Part shown: one piece after another, positions 54,360 through 63,273 of the stretch
Numbering within the stretch: the stretch's first letter is position 1
Layout of the letters: the number at the start of each line of letters is the position of its first letter
NCBI GenBank assembly: GCA_902141825.1
Contig: CABFPG010000001.1
Location: 434,001-498,000, forward strand
Direction of reading: 5' to 3'
Length of the DNA: 64,000 bases
Source of the DNA: Thalassocella blandensis
GTDB lineage: Bacteria > Pseudomonadota > Gammaproteobacteria > Pseudomonadales > Cellvibrionaceae
Made by a program: the position numbers and the translations under genes
The notes under the pieces: generated by a model
The model's database searches: none
The model's input: the letters and a program-made list of their open reading frames with translations, nothing else
What the model was told of the DNA's origin: nothing

Positions 54360-54485
54360 TCCTTTGTCTAGGTGGCTCAGCCCCTGGGTTAAGGGGATTG
54401 CCCTTAAGCCGCGTCAATCATTGGCGACCACGGGGAGTGATTGCCCCCCTACTCCGGGCTATCGGATCACCCGATCTCCCGGCAT
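54360..54485. ncRNA. GC-rich multi-hairpin segment, candidate structured RNA
   Basis: In an A/T-rich setting this 125-bp segment is GC-rich and holds at least three consecutive local hairpins: TTAAGGG/CCCTTAA, GGGG/CCCC and ATCGG/CCGAT. No reading frame accounts for it. The strand and role are unknown. Confidence 0.35.
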
Positions 54486-54643
54486 TCTTGAAAACTAAAT
54501 AACAAAGCCAAGCATACTTAAAATGGTCAAAATATGCACCCCAATTACCCTATATAAAACGCGTGCACACGCAAGAATAAGCGTCAATTCATTAATATTG
54601 GCACTCAATTTTCAATTTTTGATTTACAGAAATCAGTACCCTT

Positions 54644-54924
54644 ATGAAATCGGTGTTTTTACTACTCTCAGAATTCGAAAGCGATGACATTCCTCTCGAG
54701 CACGTCGCTAAAAAATACTTCAACCACGCCAGCGATAAAATGCAAGCCTGAGCAAGGAAATAACCTTTTTCTGTGATCCGTAGAGGCTTCACGCGCAGCC
54801 AGTGGCCTCTATCTGCTGATGACCTAAGCAAATAAAATACCTCGAAAAAGTGAAAACCGAAGCGAGAGAGCAATTAAAAGTGGGATTGCGTGGTATCTCC
54901 TGCAAACATTACTGCAATTGTTGA
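54644..54924 (+). pseudogene. prtN: Decayed pyocin activator PrtN-family gene
   Basis: Starts MKSVFLLLSEFESDDIPLEH, with VAKKYFNHASDKMQA next, the clear start of a PrtN-family DNA-binding protein. A TGA and a TAA then interrupt the frame; between and after them the same frame gives ARK and PFSVIRRGFTRSQWPLSADD. A frame change follows, and the other frame reads YLEKVKTEAREQL and ends at 54922-54924. Two stops plus one frameshift make it a clear pseudogene. PrtN-like genes are common next to integrases in genomic islands. Confidence 0.8.
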
Positions 54925-55063
54925 TTACCTGTCAGCGGGTGAAAGTGGCTATATAAAACTTCAGAGATTTTTAATCCTTTTAATTAGTCGGGCTATCCCG
55001 GTTTTGTTTATTTGTGATCGAGAAAAATCCAAAATCATTACTTTTTGATATCTTACATCAAAG

Positions 55064-55387
55064 CTAGCTCATTCTGCTTCGAATAATACCCGACCAAAGC
55101 CTGTCTATTTCCTGCTGAGAGATATTGTCTGAAACTCGTTCATTGAGGTTAATGCCGTTGAATCCAACTCTTTGGGAGGTCGTAAGCCTTTGTACCGAAG
55201 GGCGGATATATTACGAAGTGACGAAGTCATAAACAAGCCCACCATAGCTTTCACGCAAGGGCTGAGCACTTCCTGTAAATTGGCTACGAACCAACTGTGA
55301 AACTAGACCTTGAGATGGAAGCCTCCAAACCAAGCCAGGATATGAGTTACCCATAATATTGCGAATAATGAGCTTCATTACTTGCAT
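55064..55387 (-). pseudogene. Element gene with an internal nonsense codon
   Basis: From ATG 55387 the frame reads MQVMKLIIRNIMGNSYPGLV and continues for 58 codons to a TAA at 55211-55213. The same frame goes on with no further stop for 48 codons (YIRPSVQRLTTSQRVGFNGI and more) to a TAG at 55064-55066. The smooth composition on both sides suggests one gene of about 107 codons hit by a single nonsense mutation. Family not recognised. Confidence 0.6.
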
Positions 55388-55518
55388 TCCTGAAACGAAC
55401 TTTCAACTTGCTAAATTTACGTGCGTGTATAGATGTGGGAGAAACCTTCAATTGTTTATGTGTACGCGCGCGCATATGGTCACTTAATTCAAAACATAAA
55501 GACAACGCTCAACTTTAA

Positions 55519-55604
55519 GAACTTCATATTCGCGAAGTTATCTTTCGATGTTTTTCACGCTCGAACTTCGCATTCCAGAAGTTATCTTTTCAACTTCTCA
55601 AGTT
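55519..55604. repeat. Three AACTT-type palindromic sites
   Basis: Two copies of GAACTTC-N8-GAAGTT (55519-55539 and 55563-55583) share also the following ATCTTT. A third, tighter palindrome AACTTCTCAAGTT follows (55592-55604). They form an operator or iteron-like array in the 330-bp gap (55388-55717) after the helix-turn-helix gene. I see nothing else in that gap. Confidence 0.6.
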
Positions 55605-55717
55605 AATGAATTATTTCTATTTATTACCTCTTGACGAATATCAAACAAGACCGGCATACAACGATACAAAGTAAGGTATTGTATATGGTAACACTATAAA
55701 GGAGTCCAATAGCTGGA

Positions 55718-56258
55718 CTAAGTAACTACCGTTAATCGACCTCGTTTCTGGCCTGATGTATATCTTCCCACTGCATCTCTACGCTGTTCTCTCCCTCGTT
55801 TTTGGATCAAACTTGGTCCAACTTCTGGACAGGGTGTTTTGCTAGCCTCCAAACTAAATTTACGTGGCGGAGTGTGAAATGGCTCAACATCCAATTGCTT
55901 CCCTGGACATTCATCAATGGAGTGCCATGATAACGCGTAAAGATCGCACTTAGCACCTGGATTGATAAATCTCCCGGAGCGTGTTTTGATTATCATTCCA
56001 GCACTTTCTAATTCTTTTACGGCACGACTAATAGTGCCTTTTGAGTTGAACCCCCTTTTTTTTCAACACACCATAAGCAACCGTAAAATCCCCGTTATTC
56101 TTACCTCTAAACTGGCTTGCTAACTCTACTAGTAACTTTACAGCTCCACCCGATAAGTTTTGGTAGTGAGAGTGTTTTAAAACTATTCGAGGTATGCCAG
56201 CAAATCCGCCGTTAGAATCAGACCTACCTTTACTTTTTTGCCTAGATATTCGTGACAT
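55718..56258 (-). pseudogene. Helix-turn-helix gene of mobile elements, frameshifted
   Basis: The first frame (MSRISRQKSKGRSDSNGGFA, then IPRIVLKHSHYQNLSGGAVK) runs 76 codons. A second frame reading GFNSKGTISRAVKELESAGM, then IIKTRSGRFINPGAKCDLYA, continues to 55718. They join at an A8G5 tract near 56050 by a +1 shift. Joined, the product of about 178 residues has the winged-helix layout of a family common in prophages and integrative elements, with a TPPRKFSLE tail motif. One extra base in the homopolymer is the simplest cause. Confidence 0.75.
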
Positions 56259-56320
56259 GCGCTATCATTCCTAACTCGAGAATCGAAACTGGTGTTAATT
56301 TCTGCTTAATCAAATGGCCG

Positions 56321-56531
56321 CTAAGCAACGCCCTCCCCTCGGGAAGCATAAATTCGATCCTCAATCCATTCCCGCACTTCACTTTCAATCCAACCGCTCG
56401 CACGCTCACCCAATTTAATAGGCTTTGGAAATCTATCTTTAGAAACAAGTAAATTGATTGATATAACTGGCACTTAATCCAGTCATTTCGATAACTTGTT
56501 TTTTCCGAAAAATTCTTTCAGAAGAAGTCAT
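56321..56531 (-). pseudogene. alpA: AlpA-family regulator gene, frameshifted
   Basis: From ATG 56531: MTSSERIFRKKQVIEMTGLS, then ASYINQ. At this point one extra T shifts the frame. The correct frame continues LLVSKDRFPKPIKLGERASG and WIESEVREWIEDRI, ending at 56321-56323. This is a typical AlpA protein of about 70 residues (an excision and integrase regulator). Between it and the right border there are only 90 bp, so the integrase expected there is missing. Confidence 0.8.
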
Positions 56532-56622
56532 ACATGCGCCTCCTTCGGCTACCTTGAACATATATGACATTGAAGCAGTGAAAAATTAGAAGCTGAATAT
56601 TTTCATTTAATAATCGCGCTAT

Positions 56623-57122
56623 GCCCAAGGCCGGAAAAATTCGTCTGGAACGAATTTTGGCAGCTTCAGCTGGTCCGAAGGACCGAGCACAAGGATGTGC
56701 GAGTCACTTGAATTGACGGTTCAAGTCCCGACATAAAAATTCAGAAAAATAACGAGTTGGCCAACACCATACTAATTAAATAGATTGGTGCCCAGGGCCG
56801 GAAAATTCGTCTGGAACGAATTTTGGCAGCTTCAGCTGGTCCGAAGGACTGAGCACAAGGATGTGCGAGTCACTTGAATCGACGGTTCAAGTCCCGACAT
56901 AAAAATACAGAAAAATAACGAGTTGGCCAACGCCATACTAATTAAATAGATTGGTGCCCAAGGCCGGAAAAATTCGTCTGGAACGAATTTTGGCAGCTTC
57001 AGCTGGTCCGAAGGACCGAGCACAAGGATGTGCGAGTCACTTGAATCGACGGTTCAAGTCCCGACATAAAAATACAGAAAAATAACGAGTTGGCCAACGC
57101 CATACTAATTAAATAGATTGGT
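56623..57122. repeat. Three tandem 167-bp hairpin-rich repeats ending in the tRNA-Leu 3' end
   Basis: Units at 56623-56789, 56790-56955 and 56956-57122 are nearly identical (167, 166 and 167 bp). Read on the minus strand each ends with CCGGCCTTGGGCACCA, the last 16 nt of the tRNA-Leu gene, although the middle unit junction has one or two changes. Each unit contains five consecutive short hairpins: ACTTGAA/TTCAAGT, GCACA/TGTGC, GGTCC/GGACC, CAGCT/AGCTG and AAATTCGT/ACGAATTT. The last of these is followed by T on the minus strand and may act as a terminator for the tRNA transcript. Confidence 0.9.
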
Positions 57123-57203
57123 GCCCAAGGCCGGACTTGAACCGGCACGGCTTGCGCCACTACCCCCTCAAGATAGCGTGTCTACCAATTCCACCACTTG
57201 GGC
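57119..57203 (-). tRNA. leuU: tRNA-Leu(GAG)
   Basis: 85 nt with encoded CCA. The acceptor stem is GCCCAAG/CTTGGGC, the anticodon stem-loop CTATC-TTGAGGG-GGTAG gives anticodon GAG, and a short variable arm and a T-arm GCCGG-TTCAAGT-CCGGC follow. It lies after secG as leuU does in E. coli. Its 3' end is the attachment site of the adjacent element. Confidence 0.96.
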
Positions 57204-57600
57204 AAAGGGGATTAAAAAACCTAAAGTTTTCTAATTTTTCATCGTGCCAGCCAAGCCGACACGCTACGCGTGGTCGCTGACGGCTTCCAGCCTCTCGCGA
57301 CATTAGTACTTCCTGTACGTCATCTACCCATTCACCATTTAGGCAAAGGGGATTAAAAAACCTAAAGTTTTCTAATTTTCATCGTGCCAGCCAAGCCGAC
57401 ACGCTACGCGTGGTCGCTAACGGCTTCCAGCCTCTCGCGACATTAGTACTTCCTGTACGTCATCTACCCATTCACCATTTAGGCAAAGGGGATTAAAAAA
57501 CCTAAAGTTTTCTAATTTTCATCGTGCCAGCCAAGCCGACACGCTACGCGTGGTCGCTAACGGCTTCCAGCCTTTTGCGACAATTGTACTTCCCGTACAC
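57201..57600. repeat. Tandem 140-bp repeats upstream of tRNA-Leu with decayed tRNA 5' ends
   Basis: Units begin at 57201, 57342 and 57482 (spacing 141 and 140 bp); the third is incomplete and diverges after about 57570. At each junction TCTACCCATTCACCATTTAG resembles the tRNA-Leu D-arm and acceptor strand (TCTACCAATTCCACCACTTG). Short hairpins CACGC/GCGTG, GGCT/AGCC and GTAC/GTAC recur in each. The rest of the gap to secG (57601-57674) holds an 8-bp hairpin (GCACTACA/TGTAGTGC, 57647-57666). Confidence 0.85.
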
Positions 57601-57674
57601 TTTTCACTTCGCTTCTGCCATCTTGCTAACAAGGGGTTGGCAGAGAGCACTACAGTCATGTAGTGCGTTTTAAA

Positions 57675-58100
57675 TTACTCTTCAGGTATTTCTGAAGATT
57701 CTTTTGCGTCCGCACCGGACTCAGGAATTTCATCAGCAGGTTTGATTTCGGCTGACTCGGGAATTTCCGCAGTCTCGTCTTCACCTACTTCTGGAATGTC
57801 ATCTGCATTTGCAGCAGGCGTAGCTTCTACGGCTGCAGGAATTTCATCTTCAAACACTTCAGCTTCACCTTTTTGTTTCGCCATAATGGCTAAACTGAAA
57901 CTGGTGATAAAGAACAAAAACGCAAAAATTGCGGTCATTTTCGAAAAGAAATTACCAGAACCACTTGCGCCAAACAAAGTTTGCGATGCACCCCCACCAA
58001 AAGAGGCACCCATTTCAGCGCCCTTTCCACGCTGCATCAAAATCAAACCAATAATCGCCAGAGCAATCAAAAGGTGAATTAACAGTACAATATTTTCCAT
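57675..58100 (-). CDS. secG: Protein translocase subunit SecG
   Basis: 141 residues. Two transmembrane segments (about 2-22 and 52-72) flank the conserved cytosolic loop MQRGKGAEMGASFGGGASQT. SecG assists SecYEG protein export. The tail from about residue 80 is unusually long and acidic, with repeated IPE and EIPES units; E. coli SecG has 110 residues. It lies between tpiA and tRNA-Leu as in E. coli relatives. Confidence 0.95.
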   Translation of the reverse strand: MENIVLLIHLLIALAIIGLILMQRGKGAEMGASFGGGASQTLFGASGSGNFFSKMTAIFAFLFFITSFSLAIMAKQKGEAEVFEDEIPAAVEATPAANADDIPEVGEDETAEIPESAEIKPADEIPESGADAKESSEIPEE

Positions 58101-58129
58101 TGTTTACTCTCTATTAAACAATTCTTTTA

Positions 58130-58870
58130 CTACTCTGCAGCTCGACAGATTTCTACAAAGTCTTCGGCTTTTAATGAGGCTCCCCCTACAAGGGCACCAT
58201 CGATATCCTTCTGTGAAAACAACGCCTCGGCATTATCCGGCTTAACGCTTCCACCATAAAGAATTCTTATCTGATCCCCTTCGGGGCCCAGAATTTCACG
58301 TATGTACGAATGTACATCTTGCGCCATTTGTGGAGTGGCAGACTTTCCAGTCCCAATGGCCCAAATCGGTTCGTATGCTACGATCCCTTTTGCCACCATA
58401 TCCAAACCACAGTGGTCAACGACTTTAAGCAGTTGCCGAGCGATAACATCATATGTCTGCTCATTTTCACGCTGCTCCAGGGATTCCCCTACACACAGCA
58501 CCGGCACTAACTGACTTTCAACCGCTTTCTTGAACTTCTTCGCCACTAATTCCGAGCTTTCGCGTTGAAATTCTCTTCGTTCAGAGTGGCCAACGAGCAC
58601 ATATTTGCAGCCTAGTTCATTCAGCATTTCTGCTGAAATTTCTCCCGTAAACGCTCCATTATCTCGATCACTCATGTTTTGAGCTCCCCAATAGATATTG
58701 GTTTGCTCCAGCAACATTTGTGTAGCTGCAAGATAGGGAAACGGCGGACAAACTGCAACTTCCGCTTCATGAACGCCATTCCAGCTTTTGCAGATATCCT
58801 GCAGGAGCCGGCGGGTAAAGCGCATGTCTCCGTTCATTTTCCAGTTTGCTATAACAATCGGTCGTCTCAT
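58130..58870 (-). CDS. tpiA: Triosephosphate isomerase
   Basis: 246 residues from ATG 58870, preceded by AAGGCG; a longer frame to 58936 adds 22 unlikely residues. Active-site residues are visible: Lys in IANWKMNG (about 11), His in LVGHSERR (about 94) and Glu in AYEPIWAIGTGK (about 164). It interconverts dihydroxyacetone phosphate and glyceraldehyde 3-phosphate. The gene lies 29 bp before secG and likely shares its transcript. Confidence 0.96.
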   Translation of the reverse strand: MRRPIVIANWKMNGDMRFTRRLLQDICKSWNGVHEAEVAVCPPFPYLAATQMLLEQTNIYWGAQNMSDRDNGAFTGEISAEMLNELGCKYVLVGHSERREFQRESSELVAKKFKKAVESQLVPVLCVGESLEQRENEQTYDVIARQLLKVVDHCGLDMVAKGIVAYEPIWAIGTGKSATPQMAQDVHSYIREILGPEGDQIRILYGGSVKPDNAEALFSQKDIDGALVGGASLKAEDFVEICRAAE

Positions 58871-59028
58871 AGGATTCGCCTTGTTTTTATTCACTTGGCT
58901 TCTCCGCACATCAACTTTTAATAGACGCCCGAGCAAACGGGCGCAAATGGTATCGGAGAACGTGTTTAGTTACAACAATAAGTTGATTTGCCTAGCCTTT
59001 TTTATCGCTTATGTGCAGCCTCCTTCGC

Positions 59029-60372
59029 TCAGGAAACTGCCTCACCTACCACATCTGCCAATTTTTTAGCCAAATCGGCCACCAGATCACGTCTTTGCCC
59101 CTCTACCATGACACGGATGACAGGCTCGGTGCCCGATGGACGTAATAGCACACGGCCTTTTCCGTCCATTTGTGCGACGGCTTCCTCAATGGCACTTTGT
59201 ATACCGCTATGTGTATCAACGTCTACGCTGCTCTTTACCGGAACATTAATCATCACTTGCGGAAGCTTTTGCATGCTTTGTTTTAAGTCATGCAGATTCT
59301 GCTCCTCCGCAACCAGGGCTTTAAATACCTGTAATGCCGAAATAATACCATCGCCAGTGGTTGTAACATCGCTACAAACGATATGCCCTGAGGATTCCCC
59401 GCCAATCAGCCAGCCGTTCTTTTTCATCAATTCAATAACATAGCGATCTCCCACTTTTGCACGCGCAAAGGGAATACCGAGATTTTCCATGCCTAATTCG
59501 AAGCCGAAGTTTGTCATTAATGTACCGACAACTCCTTCGCAGCTGTTTTCAATTCGCTTACGATATGCCGCGATAATGAATAGCAACTGATCACCGTCCA
59601 CAATTTCACCCTGATGATCAACAAACATCACGCGATCGCCGTCACCATCAAATGCAATACCCAGATCCGCGCCTATTTCCAGCACTTTCTTTTGCAGCTG
59701 CGCCAGCTTGGTCGCGCCGCAATCGAGATTGATATTTAAACCATCCGGGTTAACACCAATTGTGGTAACTTTTGCACCCAGCTCCGTAAAAACTTTGGGA
59801 GCCAAATGATAAGTGGCCCCGTTTGCGCAATCGAGTACGACATTAAAACCATTTAGGCTGAAGCCCCACGGCATAGTACCCTTACAAAATTCAATATAAC
59901 GACCTTCGGCATCCGTTAAGCGATTCGCTTTACCCAATCGCTCCGCCATCGTCATTGTGGATTCAAGTTCCGCTTCTATTTCCAGCTCCACTTCATCGGG
60001 CAACTTTGTTCCATCAGTGTTAAACAACTTGATGCCATTATCTTCAAACGGGTTATGCGAAGCACTGATAACAATGCCTGCGCATGCTTGAAATGTTCGA
60101 GTTAAATAAGCAATGGCGGGCGTGGGCATAGGACCGGTTAACAGTACATCTACTCCCGCACTGATAAGTCCCGCTTGAATAGCTGATTCAAACATGTAAC
60201 CGGAAATGCGCGTGTCTTTTCCCATCAACACCGTACATCCATTTTTTTTCTTGGTTTTGCGGTTTAACACTCGGCCAACAGCCCAACCAAATTTCAAAAA
60301 AAACTCGGGAGTAATCACTCCTTCTCCGACACGACCGCGTATGCCGTCGGTGCCAAAATACTTTCGGGACAT
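59029..60372 (-). CDS. glmM: Phosphoglucosamine mutase
   Basis: 447 residues from the ATG at 60372, which has GGAGGGG upstream; an in-frame GTG five codons earlier overlaps that ribosome site. Motifs: [13 protein letters not shown] at the start, the phosphoserine loop [13 protein letters not shown] (about 100), the metal loop [12 protein letters not shown] (about 240) and [16 protein letters not shown] near the end. It makes glucosamine 1-phosphate for peptidoglycan. The conserved order ftsH-folP-glmM is kept. Confidence 0.97.
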   Translation of the reverse strand: MSRKYFGTDGIRGRVGEGVITPEFFLKFGWAVGRVLNRKTKKKNGCTVLMGKDTRISGYMFESAIQAGLISAGVDVLLTGPMPTPAIAYLTRTFQACAGIVISASHNPFEDNGIKLFNTDGTKLPDEVELEIEAELESTMTMAERLGKANRLTDAEGRYIEFCKGTMPWGFSLNGFNVVLDCANGATYHLAPKVFTELGAKVTTIGVNPDGLNINLDCGATKLAQLQKKVLEIGADLGIAFDGDGDRVMFVDHQGEIVDGDQLLFIIAAYRKRIENSCEGVVGTLMTNFGFELGMENLGIPFARAKVGDRYVIELMKKNGWLIGGESSGHIVCSDVTTTGDGIISALQVFKALVAEEQNLHDLKQSMQKLPQVMINVPVKSSVDVDTHSGIQSAIEEAVAQMDGKGRVLLRPSGTEPVIRVMVEGQRRDLVADLAKKLADVVGEAVS

Positions 60373-60405
60373 GTCCCCTCCACTCACTAAGATAACGTCT
60401 ATAAC

Positions 60406-61254
60406 TTAATTTTTAGATAATTTTATTATTTTCAATAACTTTAATACATCGGCAGTTTCCTGCACATCGTGTACTCGCACTATACTCGCGCCGTTTTCTG
60501 CCGCCAACATGGCAAGCGCCAAACTTCCCGCTAAACGTTGGTCCACATCGCGATCCAACAATCGGCCAATCATGGATTTTCGGGAAAGGCCTACCAGCAA
60601 GGGGCCCATATCTTTGAAATCTTCCAGATGCTGAAGCAATGCAATATTGTGAATATCCTTTTTACCAAAACCGAAGCCAGGATCGATTAAAATATTGTGC
60701 AGTGCTATACCCGCATCAACACAGGCTTGCTTGCGCAACTGTAAAAATTGCTTCACCTCACCAACAACATCCTGGTAACGCGGATTTTCCTGCATGGTTT
60801 CGGGCAAGCCCTGCATATGCATGATACACACAGGAATATTGGCAGCGGCGGCCACTTCCAATGCGCCCGGGCGCTGCAATGCTCTCACATCGTTCAACAG
60901 TCCCGCACCACAGGCAGCGGCATCACGCATCACCTCTGGAGAGCTCGTATCCACAGAGACTACCACGTCCAAATTTTTCGTTATCGCCTCGACCACCGGT
61001 ATTACGCGATCCATCTCCTGCTGCAAGCTGACCGGCTGCGCGCCGGGGCGTGTGGATTCTCCCCCCACATCAATAAAACTCGCACCTTCGTTAACCATGG
61101 ATTCTGCACAGCGCAGCGCGGCGGATATATCAATGCTTTTTTCCGATACAAATTTTCCGCCATCGGAAAAAGAGTCCGGCGTCATGTTCAGCACCGCCAT
61201 TACGTGCGGTTTACTCAAATCAATTTGCTTGCTGGCAAAAGCTAAAATGGACAT
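60406..61254 (-). CDS. folP: Dihydropteroate synthase
   Basis: 282 residues. The ATG at 61254 is chosen because the longer frame, to 61305, reaches into the ftsH terminator. Signatures are VMAVLNMTPDSFSDGGKF (about 18-35) and FIDVGGESTRPGA (about 57-69). It joins para-aminobenzoate to the pterin in folate synthesis and is the sulfonamide target. It lies 33 bp before glmM. Confidence 0.96.
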   Translation of the reverse strand: MSILAFASKQIDLSKPHVMAVLNMTPDSFSDGGKFVSEKSIDISAALRCAESMVNEGASFIDVGGESTRPGAQPVSLQQEMDRVIPVVEAITKNLDVVVSVDTSSPEVMRDAAACGAGLLNDVRALQRPGALEVAAAANIPVCIMHMQGLPETMQENPRYQDVVGEVKQFLQLRKQACVDAGIALHNILIDPGFGFGKKDIHNIALLQHLEDFKDMGPLLVGLSRKSMIGRLLDRDVDQRLAGSLALAMLAAENGASIVRVHDVQETADVLKLLKIIKLSKN

Positions 61255-61305
61255 GGAAACATGGTCTTTTAAGGTGGGTACTGCCTGAAAAACGGAAGGC
61301 AGCAA

Positions 61306-61343
61306 AATAAAAAACCCCAGAGCTCAGCGGAACTCTGGGGTTT
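61306..61343 (-). terminator. Intrinsic terminator between ftsH and folP
   Basis: An 11-bp perfect stem (AAACCCCAGAG/CTCTGGGGTTT, 10-nt loop) is followed on the minus strand by T6. It separates ftsH from folP, so folP-glmM probably need their own promoter or read-through. Confidence 0.88.
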
Positions 61344-61356
61344 CAATGGATCGTAT

Positions 61357-63273
61357 TTAATGTTCGCTGGCTGGACCACCAACCGAAGGCTCACCGCCGA
61401 CATTCGTCTTTGTACCGGTCTCCACATCTGCGTTACCGCCATGAAAGTCATTGTCATGCCAGTCACGGGGCGGACGCACTTTGCGGCGTGCCATCAAGTC
61501 CTTCACCTGCTCCGAGTCGATGGTTTCATATTCCATCAACGCATCTTTCATCGCTTCAAGAATGTCTTTATTTTCATTCAGGATGGTTTCTGCTTTCTCG
61601 TAGCACTCATCGACTATGCGGCGAATTTCTTCATCAATGACCTTGCTGGTTTCACCCGAATATTGAGGCCCACCCTGTCCAGGGTACGCGCCCTCATCTT
61701 CCCCATAAAGCAGTGGCCCCAAACGTTCGGACATTCCCCACTTCATGACCATGCTACGCGCCATATTTGTTGCATGCTCGATATCACTGGTTGCACCGTT
61801 AGACACTCCGTCCACGCCCCCAGTCATTTCCTCGGCAATTCGACCGCCGTACGCGGATGCAATTCGACCAAGAATATAGCGACGGCTGTAGCTGTGGCGA
61901 TCGTCTTCCGGTAAATATTGCGTCACCCCTAAGGCTCGACCGCGCGGAATAATAGTGACTTTATGCACGGGATCATGTTCCGGCATCATGTAGCCTACGA
62001 TGGCATGACCAGCTTCATGATAAGCCGTCATTTCTTTTTCTTTCTCGCTCATCACCATGGACTTGCGCTCGGCGCCCATCATGATTTTGTCTCGCGCTTT
62101 CTCAAACTCTTCCATGGTCACTAAACGCTTGTTACCACGCGCAGCGAACAGAGCAGCTTCGTTCACTAGATTAGCCAGATCTGCCCCGGAGAATCCTGGT
62201 GTTCCGCGAGCCAGAATGGCAGCTTTGACATTTTCATCCAAAGGAACTTTGCGCATATGCACTTTCAAAATCTGTTCACGGCCGCGAATATCGGGCAACC
62301 CGACAAACACCTGACGGTCAAAACGGCCTGGACGCAATAATGCTTTATCCAAAACATCGGGACGGTTAGTTGCAGCAATAACAATCACCCCATCATTGCC
62401 ATCAAAACCATCCATTTCAACCAGTAACTGGTTTAACGTCTGCTCACGCTCATCATGACCACCTCCGTGACCACCGCCACGATGACGACCAACAGCATCG
62501 ATCTCATCGATGAAAATAATACAGGGAGACTGCTTTTTGGCCTGATCAAACATGTCACGCACACGAGATGCACCGACACCAACGAACATTTCAACGAAAT
62601 CTGAACCGGAAATGGAAAAGAAAGGCACTTTCGCTTCACCTGCAATGGCTTTTGCCAGCAGTGTTTTACCCGTACCGGGAGGGCCTGACATTAATACGCC
62701 ACGGGGAATCTGGCCGCCCAACCGCTGAAAGCGTGCTGGGTCACGTAAATACTCAACCAACTCCTGTACTTCTTCTTTTGCCTCATCAACACCCGCAACA
62801 TCAGCGAATGTGGTTTTTACCTGGTCTTCACCGAGTAATCGGGCCTTGCTCTTAGCAAAGCTCATGGGGCCGCCGCGGCCACCAGCGCCACCTTGCATCT
62901 GGCGCATAAAAAAGATGAACACCGCGATAAACAATAAAATAGGGAAACTGGCTACCAGCAACTGCTGCCACAAGCTGGTTTGCTCTGGCTTGGCACCCAC
63001 GATTTCAACATTATTTTCCAACAAGTCATCCACCAGGTTCAGATCCGGAATATCCGGCTTCACCACCGTGAAGGAGGCACCGTTCTCAGTAGAACCGCGA
63101 ATAATTCGACCGTCAACATAGACTTGCTTCACTCGCCCATCCTGTACTTGATGGACAAATTCCGTATAGGTCAATTCGTCTCTTGGCGAAGTGTCGCTAA
63201 AGTTTTGGAATACGGAGAACAGTACAACGGCGATTACCAACCAAAGTACTAAATTTTTTGCCATGTCGTTCAA
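61357..63273 (-). CDS. ftsH: ATP-dependent zinc metalloprotease FtsH
   Basis: 638 residues. Two N-terminal membrane segments (about 6-24 and 100-120), an AAA+ domain with Walker [14 protein letters not shown] (about 195), Walker [12 protein letters not shown] and the second region of homology ([20 protein letters not shown]), then the zinc site HEAGH (about 418). It degrades membrane and regulatory proteins. The frame starts at a TTG with AGAGGA 7-8 nt upstream; an ATG three codons later ([10 protein letters not shown]) matches the E. coli start but has poorer spacing. Confidence 0.97.
   Translation of the reverse strand: MNDMAKNLVLWLVIAVVLFSVFQNFSDTSPRDELTYTEFVHQVQDGRVKQVYVDGRIIRGSTENGASFTVVKPDIPDLNLVDDLLENNVEIVGAKPEQTSLWQQLLVASFPILLFIAVFIFFMRQMQGGAGGRGGPMSFAKSKARLLGEDQVKTTFADVAGVDEAKEEVQELVEYLRDPARFQRLGGQIPRGVLMSGPPGTGKTLLAKAIAGEAKVPFFSISGSDFVEMFVGVGASRVRDMFDQAKKQSPCIIFIDEIDAVGRHRGGGHGGGHDEREQTLNQLLVEMDGFDGNDGVIVIAATNRPDVLDKALLRPGRFDRQVFVGLPDIRGREQILKVHMRKVPLDENVKAAILARGTPGFSGADLANLVNEAALFAARGNKRLVTMEEFEKARDKIMMGAERKSMVMSEKEKEMTAYHEAGHAIVGYMMPEHDPVHKVTIIPRGRALGVTQYLPEDDRHSYSRRYILGRIASAYGGRIAEEMTGGVDGVSNGATSDIEHATNMARSMVMKWGMSERLGPLLYGEDEGAYPGQGGPQYSGETSKVIDEEIRRIVDECYEKAETILNENKDILEAMKDALMEYETIDSEQVKDLMARRKVRPPRDWHDNDFHGGNADVETGTKTNVGGEPSVGGPASEH

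Larger units (their letters stand above)
50932..56622. mobile_element. Decayed integrative element at tRNA-Leu carrying an anti-phage dCTP deaminase
   Basis: About 5.7 kb between two copies of the tRNA-Leu 3' core (TGCC(C)AAGGCCG). It is visibly A/T-richer than its surroundings and has mobile-element genes: alpA, a helix-turn-helix gene and prtN. These are all broken, as are two other genes. No integrase is present, so it cannot move by itself. avcD, its small upstream ORF and a one-TM protein are intact. The limits are set by the repeats. Confidence 0.8.

Noticed and set aside
54232-54417. 61-codon minus-strand frame before the 34-codon ORF
   Set aside because: Its sequence is dominated by hairpins and a palindrome, the composition is not protein-like and there is no ribosome site.
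56028-56060. Programmed -1 ribosomal frameshift in the helix-turn-helix gene
   Set aside because: The A-rich tract looks slippery, but the downstream frame needs a +1 shift, so -1 slippage would not restore it.
56623-57122. Additional complete tRNA genes in the 167-bp repeats
   Set aside because: The units carry only the tRNA 3' end; the TTCAAGTCCCG stretch is in a simple hairpin and there is no acceptor pairing or anticodon arm.
56623-57600. CRISPR array
   Set aside because: The repeats are 140-167 bp, contiguous and without spacers, so they are tandem duplications.
60748-61288. Plus-strand frames of about 165 codons opposite folP
   Set aside because: They are antisense shadows of a conserved dihydropteroate synthase gene.
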